A stretch of DNA of 64,000 bases from Hirundichthys speculiger. Its lineage: Eukaryota > Chordata > Actinopteri > Beloniformes > Exocoetidae. Both the position numbers and the translations under genes were made by a program. Numbering within the stretch: the first letter of the stretch is position 1; each line of letters starts with the position of its first letter. Positions 35,105 to 47,100 of this stretch are shown here, in pieces. The stretch is from assembly GCA_018398805.1 (NCBI GenBank), contig JAGFBZ010000338.1, positions 80,001-144,000 on the forward strand, written 5' to 3'. The notes beneath the pieces were generated by a model that worked only from the letters and a program-made list of their open reading frames with translations, ran no database searches and was not told the DNA's origin.

Positions 35105-38100
35105 ATATATATATATATATATATCTATATATATATATCTATATATATATATATATATAGTAATAGATATATATATCTATATATATATATATATATATAT
35201 ATATCTATAGATATATTATATATTATATATATACATATAGATATAATATATATAACCTGTTTTCTTCAGTTTCTTGTTCATTTTAATGCCTGGTACAACT
35301 AAAGGTACATTTGTTTGGACAAACATAACGATAACCACAAAGATTGCTCATAAGAGTTTTATTTAAGAGCTGATATCTTACCATTTTCCATGGTTTTCTT
35401 GATTATAACCTAAATCACTTAAGTTTTTACATCAATAGCTATGGCGTTGTACTGCCAAAAACACTGCTTTTATGCATTCAGTGTTTTCTTTTCTGTCTGT
35501 TTTAGTCACATGATGACGTTTAGTGGTACCAGGTATTAAAATGAACAAGAAAGTAAAGAAAAAATGGTGGTCTAATAATTTTTAAGTTGGAGGACCCCCT
35601 GCAGTACCTCCGCGGCCCCCCTAGGGGTCGCGGACCCCCGGTTGAAGACCACTGCTCTAGACTGTAGATGAATGATCGACTTTACAGTCATGTCATCAGA
35701 TAAGAATCTGTAAGTTTTGGACACTCCAAGAGAGGGTGAAGAGAGAGGCTGAGCTGTCAACTAACCAACTAACCAACTAACCCTAACCCGAACCACCTGG
35801 TGGTGAGTTGGATCAGATGGTGTGAAAGAAGGCTGGACAGACCCTTTAAGTTCACACATATCGTGATGGTTTGCTGGTGGTGTCTGACAGAAGAACTTGT
35901 CCAAAAGATCTTCAGCTACATTGGAAAACATTTGGTCCAAACGGGCCTCTATTGTTGAGGCAGTAGACTGGAGCCATGGAGCTTGCCATGGTGGACCCCG
36001 CGGGAAAGTGAGACCGTCAAACTAAAGAAAGAGTCCTCTTGAGAGTCCTCAGTTAGCTTGTGGGACACCAGAAGCTGCTGACAGGTACCATCAGGCCAAG
36101 CAGATTGTTGCCTCAGAGGTTGGCAAGACAAAAATATGGATGTGGGAGGAGTTCAGTGACATTCAATGAGATCCTGCCAACCCATCAGGCAGCGCAGGGG
36201 GAGGGGGGGGTGCTGTAGACTACTGTCAGACAGTTGAGAAGAATACTGAGGGTTTTCTCAATCTCACCACGTCTTTAACAGAGGAAACCAAGTCCATGGA
36301 CTCTTCCATAGCTGTGGTATAGATGCAGGACTCTTCAGGTTCCTCAGGTATTCTCATCTTTTCATAATGTGTTTACTGAGGTGTTGGAATTGTGTTTTGA
36401 TTGGGAGGAAATGGTCTCTATAGGCTTAAAGCCAAGATTGTTCCAGTTTGTTGTGCTACGTGTATTGAATGCTTTGTATAGTTAAACATTCCTTGAATAG
36501 TTCACAAATTTAAACTGTCAAACCGTAATTTATTCAAGTATTTCCAAATCCGTGACTGGATCCGTAACAGCTATTCAGAATTTCCAAAGATTCCACCAGA
36601 CTCTCCACTTGAAAGTCACCTATTTAGTGAAACCTCGCACTCTACAAAGGGACTGATATCTGCTATTTATACCATCTTAAACAACAACCTTCTAACATAT
36701 AAGAAGAATGATAAAAAAGCTAAATGGGAATTGGATCTGGGATGCACTTATGACGACGCTGCTTGGGGTAATATTTTGAACTTGTCTCAGACTATCTTAA
36801 TTTCAACCAAACATAGACAAATACAGTTCAATATTCTTAATATTCTTAATAGAACTTATTATACACCTCATAGATTACACAAAATATTCTATAATGTTTC
36901 TCCCAACTGCCAAAGATGTAAAACTTGTACTGGAGACCTGCTTCATATGTTCTGGAGTTGTTCCTTGCTGAAGGATTATTGGAATACATCATTAGAACAA
37001 CTTCAGATGTTATAAAAACTAAAATAGATTTTGACCCGAGGGTCTGGATCTTGGGAGACAGCAAAACACTTACTATGGATCACAATAAAAAATATTTTAT
37101 ATTACTTGCGGGCACAGCAGCAAAAAAGTGTATTCTTCAGAACTGGAAAGCGGAACTTCCTCCTTCACAGAAACAATGGTTAAATGAACTAACATCTTAT
37201 AGCACACCTGAAAAGATCCTATATAGTGTGCGAAGGAAACTGGAAACATATGATAAAATATGGGGCTCTTTCATGGCTTTACTACCATCATTTCACCCAT
37301 TGTAGCTAGCAGCATTTAACATCTGCCCGTCTTTCCTTGGCATACTCACCAGGACCTCACAGTGTATTTAGATAACTATTTAATCATCTAATTATTTCAT
37401 TATTGAGAGTGAGATTGAGAACAAAAGAGAAATTTCTACAATATCGAAGGGTGGGGGGTGGGGGGTTGTGTTCTGTTTGTTTTTGTTTTTTTTTTGGTTT
37501 GCTGTGTTTTTTAGTTTCTTCTTTTTGTTTTGTTTTTTCTCTGTTTCTTATTTCTGTTATGTAAAATGGAAAAATGGCAATCCTTTGTTCAAATAAAAAT
37601 ATCTTTACAAAAAAAAACGTTCCTTGAATGATCTTTGTGCCATCTGCCCCTGGTACCCAGATACTCCGTAAAGAGCTTAGAAAAGTATCATAGACCTACA
37701 CTGTCCGTTGCTGCCGTTTCCCAGCTGTGCACAGGTGTGGTCGTTCTCCTGCAACGCCTTCTTGAAGTAGAACAGACCCAGATTGTGTTTCCCCATGGCG
37801 AAGTGAATGCAGCCCAGGTTGTTCCAGAACATACAGCGAACACATTCACCTGCGTGAGAGAGTCGGGTCAATGAATGGACGAACACAGAAAAACCATCAG
37901 GTCCCTGCAGAAGGTATACGAAGAAACCAACTTCACTAGAGAAGAAAGGAGATTCATCTCACCTGTCTTCAAGGGTCCAGGATGCTCTGAGATGTTGCAG
38001 CTGTTCAGCAGCTTCACTGCTTTCCGGTAGTTTCCTCTCAGATACTCAAAATTACTCTTGAGGAAGAGTGAAGGTGCTGACTGGAGGACGACACCAGGAC

Positions 38101-41100
38101 AGAGTCAGAACAGTTACTGTCTCACATTTTCCATTTGTTTCCTTCATATTAGCATTATAGCATTGCTCCCAGCATAAATCCAAAAGTCAAAGACTGTGAA
38201 TCGCAAAGCGGTGCAGTTCCTAAAAATGAGGAGGTCTGGCCTAAGAGCTTTCTGACTGGTTGGATTCTTGGAGGTGAACGATGAACTCCTGTTAGCCGTC
38301 AGACACACGTTTTCAACGTTACATCACACGATAGACCTCAAAACCAAAAAGTGGATATGGAGTGTTTGAGTTTCAGTCACCAACAGAAAACATCATGGAT
38401 TTAGATCTACAGGTTAGTGAGTTTGACCAATAACAAGGCTTCATCAGTCACTATGTCTGCAGACTGCAGCTGTGCTAGCGTTGCTGCAGCTGTGCTAGCG
38501 TTGCTGCAGGTGTTGCTGCAGCTGTGCTAGCGTTGCTGCAGATGTTTATGGTGTTCAGTACTCACATTCCCAGCTGTGTTCATCACTGATTTGATCTCTC
38601 GTTTGCAGGCCTTGGAAGACTTCATCTGGATGTATCCTCTCACCTTGTACTGTAAAACAACGCGCAGTTATAACGGGACAGAGGGAGGCGCCGAGTCATC
38701 ACAGGGAGGCGCCGAGTCCTCACAGGGAGGTGCCGAGTCATCACAGGGAGGTGGAGCTCCTACCTGGTGCATCTTGGATTTGGCTGCTTCAATCATGGCT
38801 GCAAACTCTGCCCTCTGGTTGGACACATCTCTGTTGGAACTACCGCCCTGAAATCAAACATACAGCCAACAGCTAATGATCTTGAAATAAAGACTAACAT
38901 ATCAGTAGCCACCACAGCTCATCACCGTTCTTCTCCCTGTGGTTCAGGCTGATTTTCACGCCAGATTAAACCCATCTGTCAAATGAATGATCTGTATCGC
39001 TTGTTGCGTTCTTTACTGGAAGTATTTGTGTCTGTGAAAAGCCCCTGATGCAAAAACATTTGGTCACTATTCGGGCTACAAGTTAAACATTCATAAAACA
39101 CAAATCATTTCGTTTAATTATACACCTTCTCTACAAATAAAGAATCTATGCAATTTTAGATGGGAGAATGACTTTATCAAATATCTGGGAATAAAAATTC
39201 CAAAGGATTTATCCAACATTTATGCAACTAACTATTTGCCAATTACCAAAGAGATAAAAACAGACCTGGATAAATGGAGTTTATTACCACTAGATTTACA
39301 CAATCGAATAGATATAGTTAAAATGAATATTTTGTCGCGATTACTTTTTCTTTTTCTGTCAATACCAATAGAAATACCTGAAAAGCAATTAACGGAATGG
39401 AAGAGAATGCTATCTGGGTTCACATGGAAAGGCCTTAAACCAAGGATCAGGTACAAAACCTTGCAACTGTCCAAAGAAAAAGGTGGACTCTCTCTTCCAA
39501 ATATAGATAACTATTACAAATCTGCTCAGCTTAGGTACCTGATTTATTGGTGCAACCCATATTATAATGCTAAATGGAAAAGTCTAGAACTAAGCCAATT
39601 AGACATACCCCTGCAAAGCTTGCTAGGAGACAAAAATCTATACATACTGCATAAACAAAACCTAAGTGTCTGGACAAAAACACCCCTAAACATTTGGTTT
39701 GTAGAATGTTATAAGAACAAACTGGAAAATCATATCAAAATATTACGATGGGTGGCGCATGATAAGGATTTTAAACCCGCCGAACTGGATGGGCGTTTCA
39801 AACAGTGGTTGTGGAAGGGTATCACAACGTACTGTCTCATTTCTGGTAAAGGGAGACTAGACTGTTTTCAAAAACTTAAAGACAACTATGACTTGGAAAA
39901 CCAAGACTTCTTCAGATACCTACAAGTGAGAGCTTATTTTAACTGTGATATAAAAACAACAGAGCAAGGTATTTCTGATTTAGTTAACATCATGATTGAT
40001 GCATACAAATCTAAGTTAAACCAGAAATTGATTTCCAGAATCTACTCCTGTTTACAGTCTCTCAATGATTATTCCACTCATTATGTTAAATCCACCTGGG
40101 AAAAAGAGGCAAAAATAACCATTTCAGAGGATGATTGGCTAAACATTTGCAAAACTCAAATGAGCACTTCCAGTTCTGGTCATTGGAGGGAATTTTCCTG
40201 GAAGAACAGGATTCGTTTTTTTTATTACTCCCAAAATTAAAGAACGTCATAAAGGTCACCCAAGTTACGGAAGGTGCTGGAGAGAATGTGGAAATGCCCA
40301 AGCGGACCATTTCCACGTCTTTTGGGCCTGTCCGATTATACAACCTTACTGGCGGGATGTAGTGGAGAAAATTAAATCAGTTGTAGGCTTTGAGATTGAA
40401 CATGATTTTGTACAATTTATCTTGGTAATATCTCCCCCACAATCAATGTTACTGATAAATACTTGATTAAAATAATGTTGGTAGCCAGTAAAAAAGCTAT
40501 TACGAGGAGATGGCTATCAAAAGAGCCCCCATCGAAAGAGGAGTGGATTACAATTGTGAAAGAAATATATGACATGGAAAGACTGACTTTTTCCTTGAAC
40601 TTGTGCATGGATAAATTCTCTACATACTGGAGGAAATGGACAGCTCATTTGGAATATGGTTCCTCACCATAGCAGGACACAGTTAGCATTTATTAATGTG
40701 ATTAATTGTGTTTTGTTGTCTTGGCTTTGAGTACTTTATGCCCTATAATATGAATGATAGATTGTGGACAAACAAAGACAAAAAGACTGTAATGTCTTTG
40801 AGACCTGGACTTAGCGCTGTCTCTTAAAATGTACACATTATATTGATCCATTTACCCCCTGTGCTTTTTATTTCCCCATCTGTGCTGTTTGTTAATGTCT
40901 TTTTCTATTTTTTTTCCCCTTCTTTCTATATATATTGTAAAATTTCTTAAAAATAAAGTTAAAAAAAAAAAAAAAAGAAAAGCCCCTGCAACGCATAACA
41001 GCTGATTAAAATAACACCACCCTGCAGCGCTGGTAGCCTCTGTTAGAGACAACGTCTGCAGCAGTTTTGTCCATGTGGATATCTGGTTTTTTTCAACTTC

Positions 41101-44100
41101 ATATCAAGCCATTTTTGCTCCCCATCTTGAATGCTTCATTTCACAGACTGAAGCATCCAAGACGGGGAGCACGGACGCCATACTGGACGCCATACTGGGG
41201 TAACTACCTCCGTTTTGCCGTTCTTGTTGTTTCCTTGTGCGGAGAGCTTGTCGAGTACGGCCAGCAGGTGGAAGGTCTTCTCAGGCTGGAAGGTGAGCAG
41301 GTACAGGTCCACCAGGAGGAAGCACACCGCCTGGGCAAACTTCTCCTCTACAAGAGAAAACACAGACTGCACACCAGACTGTGGACGGACGAGTGACACA
41401 CGTGCACGTGATCGATGTAAACTTACAGCACACATAAGACGAGCTGTTCTCTACGTAACTACAGCCGACAGGAAGTGCTGGTAGTCGTATCAGAAAGAAG
41501 TACGTAAGAACTTCGTGGCCTTATTAGAAACCAGAGAGGAGAAGCTGATGGTGACCGTTGCAGGTTTCCTGCTCGTGGACGATCCCTCGCTCTCTGCCTC
41601 TCAGAACAGGAAGTGGAGGAATCAGGCTTCAGGGGGGCGGAGCTTCAGAGCAGAAGTTCTGTCATTTCCTGGGGTCACACGTAGGGCTGGGCGATTTTAT
41701 CGATTCTGCGATATATATCGATTTTTTATTTCCCCAGAGAGTATCGATATTTCAGCCGCTGGTATCGATATTCTAAGCTCCCTTCAAACCGCCGTGTCCC
41801 ACACGGGTGCCATTTAGTCCTCCAGCCACTAGTGTCGCTGTAGAGCGTCTCTAACAGGTTATCCAGAAGCTTCTTTCTCTTCCAGCTACAGCTGAGCCAG
41901 TCAGGAGGATGGCGGCGAGTATAAACGCAGCGCCTGCGTGATTAAAAGCAGATGTGTGGGAGCAGTTCGGGTTTAAAAAGAAAAAGGAAAGAGAAGATTT
42001 ATACAAAAGTATGGCGGTTTACAAACTGTGTCACACAAACGTGAAGTACTCTGGAAATACCACCAACCTGCGAGCCCACCTGAAACGTCACCACCTGGAC
42101 AAGCTAATGCTAACTGAGAGCTAGCCCAAGAAGTTGCGGCGCGATCCGAAACAAACCACGCTGGACAGTTTTCATCTACTTCACCAGGTCGCAGAAAATT
42201 ACAGAGTCCATTGCTACTTTATTTGTCAGGATTTGAGACGTATTCAGTGGTGGAAAACGCCAGTTTTAGGCGCCTGGTGAACGCGATGGAGCCGCTATGC
42301 TAGTGTATTTTATTCATTTTGTCCAGCGTTTGTAAGCTGCCTGTCAGACATATAATGTGTAATTGATGCTTTCAGTTCAATTAATTCAAACAAAGTCATT
42401 GGAACACTGACAAGATGTCACCAAAATTACTTTGTCCCTTTAAAATCTTTCGGTAAATGTATTCTAAGGTAAATATCGTTATAAATATATATATCGTATC
42501 GTGAGCCAAATATATCGTATCGTATCGCGAGATTAGCGTATCGCTACAGCCCTAGTCACATGCTCAAACTCATTTACATGTATGCATCACAACAAAGCAG
42601 AAATGCTAGAATCACGTGCACACGCCTCCACGCCAGACTCCCTCGTGTACGCTGCACGTGCACCCTGATCCTTTTGGATCCACATAAACTTTTATCTGTC
42701 TGACAGAGACGGGACGTTTAGATTCAACCAAAAGCACCGGTGAGAGTGAAAGTGACCTTTTGAATTCTCATAAATTCGTCGCAGCCTTTTAAACCCACGC
42801 AAACGTCTTCATCCAACCTTCCAGATCTATTCAGATGTGTTGGTCTGAGTGACAGTGGCCTTTAAAATCCACGTCAGCGGTCCTTTTCTGTCCACATAAA
42901 CGCATCGGCCGAACAAAAGCAGACTTTCATATCCACCTGATCTTAGATCTACCCAATCCACAGCTACGTGGATATTTTAGGACTAAATTTATTAGACTGT
43001 ATTTAACCTTGTTAAGTGTTTTCTGCGTTAAAGTACAGGCGAACTGTGAATTTAGCTCAGACAGGTGTGTTTACAGCTGCTCACACGTACGTCAGCCTGG
43101 CTTGAAGTGGCCTTTTAAATGAATATAAACGTATCGACCCGACTGAAACGGGCTTTAAATCCACAGAATATGTTGCATATTATCACCTTAAACACATTCA
43201 GCGTCATTAATGAAACAGGAGCACAACGACAGAGCTGAGCAGAGAAATCTACTGAAACTGTTTGTGACAGAAATATTGCTGCCAGTCTCTGACTTTACAA
43301 CGTTAATGCCTTATATAGACTGTCTTTTTTTTTTTTTTTTTTTTAACAATATGATGATACTTTTAAAACACCTCTTTCAATCAGTAAGAATAAATTTGAG
43401 CTTGAGACTGTTAAAGTGTCAAGGTTAGGGTTAGGGTTAGACAGACAGACGCACAGCGACACACCGATGGTCCGCCGTGGATCTCTGAGAGCTTCCACAC
43501 AGACCATTTCTTTTTTTTCCGCTTTTTAGTTTTCATCCAAAACCAAATTAACGATTTTCCCCTCACCTCTCGAATGCTTCGCTGGACGGACGACAGTCGA
43601 GTTTCTGTAAATTTATTAGCTTTGTGAGCGCTGGAATTCACCAACGTGCACGCACTCTTATGAAAAAACCCTGAGTTTTATGCGTTCATGAATCTAGAAT
43701 AAAGTTTTTAGGAAGGAGGGGATTTCTGTAATCAAGGTTTCACCAACGAGGTCCATTATGTTTTTCTGACATCACCGCTGAGATGAAGACCAGTTCACAC
43801 TTACTGGTAAATGAATGCAGAAACCAGTTCATTCCAGAGGGTTTGCTGACTTTCATTCTCACCACCGTCTGCTGATCCTGTCACATCTGGCCTCTTTATG
43901 GTCTTAATTGACCTTTCAGTAAGCACCGCCCCCTCCCTAGTTACTGTTGCTAGGTCGGACATTCTCGCTGCTCCTCCATTAAGGACAATGTTATTTAGCC
44001 ATTTTTCCGATGCCTATCAACCGTATTTACATCACACTAGAATAACTCCGTGGTGAAATATTGCTGCTGGGGACCTGCAACAGTGACTCGAGGTGTCCAG

Positions 44101-47100
44101 AACGTTTGGAGGGACATTTTTATTCTCTTTAACAAGATAAAACAAACGCTGGAGAATGCAGCTGTGGGTTCAGTTGTGTCCGTCCACACAATCAACTGAA
44201 CGTGGGGAAAGTTACAAAACACACCTACATTTACTCCAAGGTAAGTTAGCTTTGTTTATTGGATGATTGATTTAACCACCGTTTAGTAAAAGTAATATGA
44301 TTTAGCAGCAGGGAGGGTGATGAGTGAAAACATCTCTCCGTTAGCATTCCGGCTAGCTTGCTAGCCACCTATAAGCCTGCCTCGTTGTCTACAAATATAT
44401 ATGGTCCTGGATATTTATTTTGTTAGGTATAATGTGAGGCTAGTGATGTTAACGTCACTTTATTACTTATATTAATACAATGCTGCGACTGTCTGATGTT
44501 AGCATAGCTCTGGTGTGGGACAGACCTATGGACCAGAGCTAATGCTAATGCTAACCGAGAACTCATCACCCTCCCTGCTGCTAAATCATATCATTACTTT
44601 TACTAAACGGTGGTTAAATCAGTCATCTAATAAACAAAGCTAACTTACCTTGGAGTAAATGCAGGTGTGTTTTGTAACTTTCCTCACGTTCAGTTGATTG
44701 TGTGGACGGACACAACTGAACCCACAGCTGCATTCTCCAGCGTTTGTTTTGGTTTGTTAAAGAGAATAAAAATGTCCCTCCAAACGTTCTGGACACCTCG
44801 AGTCACTGTTGCAGGTCCCCAGCAGCAATATTTCACCACGGCGTTATTCTAGTGTAATGTAAATACGGTTGATAGGCATCGGAAAAATGGCAAAATAACA
44901 TTGTCCTTAATGGAGGAGCAGCGAGAATGTCCGACCTAGCAACAGTAACTAGGGAGGGGGCGGTGCTTACCGAAAGGTCAATTGGCTGTTTTTGTCACAT
45001 TTTAACTATTGTGTGTCATATTTAGCCTTTTTTGTCTCGTTTTGTGTGGGTGTGTTCGTCCTCTCCAAACTGAGAACCTAATCTGAGTAGACGTACCGAA
45101 GGGTTCCAGGAACTGGTAGAGCTTCTCTCCGACGGCGATGGCCTCGGAGTACTGGCGAGTGTAGTAGTGGATGATGGCCTGGTTGTAGTAAAGCAAACTG
45201 TTCTCCACATCATCCAGGCCGTCGGCGTCCTCGGACGAAGAGTGCAGCTGAAACACAGAGACAGAGCGGGACGTCAGGGAGGCAGACCGGCGTCGGCGTC
45301 CGGCCGTCACGGCAGATCTGCAGGTACCCGGTTCTTCATGGCCATCAGGGTCTGCTTCAGCGCCCCCGTGCTGGTCTGGCCGTTCTTGTGGAACTCCACC
45401 ACGGCTTTGTTCATGGCGATCTTGTAGTCCTCTTTGTTGAACTCCTGCAGAGCTTCCAGGTGTTTCAGACACTCGTCGTACTTCTCAGCCTGCACAGAAC
45501 CGAAACGTCACAAATCTGAACCGCGACTACGGTTTTACCGCTGGTAGAACTCCAGGAGACACCGGTGGACCAGCGTGGACCAGAACCGTGCTGATGGACG
45601 GAGTACTGTCAAAGGTGACTGCCAGGATCAGGGTTGCTGACCCCAAATGATCTAAAGTAAGTAAGTAAAGTAAACTTTATTTATACAGCGCCCTTCACAG
45701 ACCATGGTCACAGAGCGCTTCACAATTAAATTAAAAACACAGTAAGAGATACATACAAATTTAAGATTAAAAGGCCAAGACAACACATTCTGGCCAAGAT
45801 GTTAAAGTTGAATGAAAGTAGCCGGTAGTTCCCGTCATCCAGACGACATGTTTTAGAGGTTCCCGGGTCAAAGTACAGACAGGGACAGTTTTACGGTTTC
45901 TACTCCAAGATGCTGAAACATTTTACTCCTGATTAGTGCTGGGCGATATGACGATATATATCGTGGGGATGATATAAAAGTGTGTATCGTGCCATTTCTC
46001 TTCTATCGTTTCTAACCTAATTTTATCAATTATTACAGCAAATATGTAATTAAATAACCTGCAATGATAAATTTGATAGAATCATATCTACTTCTACAAA
46101 GTAGCCTTTTATGTTTGCACTTTTATTCATGGTTAATGCCTTAAACAGAGTTCTCTTCAACCCTGATGTTTACTTTAGACACTTTATATTGGTTTGCAAA
46201 CTTTGCACTACAAGGTTACAGATTTCAGAAAGTTGAAAAATAATTTGTGTTTATTTTTTATAGCTGAACTTCAGTGCAAAAATGTGTCTTTCCTCTCAGA
46301 AACTGTTGTGCACTTTTAAAAAAATGTGAAAGCTACTGTACCTCTGTACCTACCTGTTTTTGCTGCACTAAAATGTATGTTTGTGACAGTTCAGCTAAAT
46401 GTCCTTTCAAAATAAAGTTGAAAAGTAAGCAATGAAATTTTGGTCAAACTTTTCAGAGAATAACTGAAAACATACTTTATTATGGTATATCGTGATATAT
46501 ATCGTTATCGTGATATAAAATAGTCCATATCGTGATATATAATTTTTTTTCCATATCGCCCAGCTCTATCTCCTGATTAACTTTTACTTAGAAAGGTTTG
46601 TAACTCTTCTCTGCAGGCTTTTATGTGGCTTTTGATATTAAAATATTTGCTGTATTTCATGTTTTATTCTCGCCATTGATCGATGGAAAGCACTTTGGGC
46701 ACCTGTCGGTTTCTGTAAAGTGGATTTACAAACAAACCAACCAACTAAATCAAGGTGTTCCTGGACTCCTCAGCTCAGGTTCAGATGTTACAGAGCGTTT
46801 ACCTGAAAAGCTTCATACGCGCTGGTGGCCAGTTCCTTCTCCTGGTCTGTCATCCCAGTAGATGCTGAGCCACCGTCGTGCTTCGTCTCATTTTGTTCTA
46901 AATAAAGCACAAAAGAGAAGAAGAAACTTTTAGAACACTGGTTTCTGGCACGGCCCCCACCGTCCCCCCAGACCAGTTAGGGTTAGGGTTAGGGTTCCCA
47001 GTCAGACTGGTTCAGCTCTGCTCATCAACCAGATCCACCAGCTCCACCAGTGTGGGTGGAGTATGGCTTATTCTTTGGTTTGTGTGTTTCAAAATAAAAT

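Noticed and set aside
44037..44852. Two near-identical 61-codon proteins on opposite strands
   Set aside because: Mirror images from the two arms of one foldback element.
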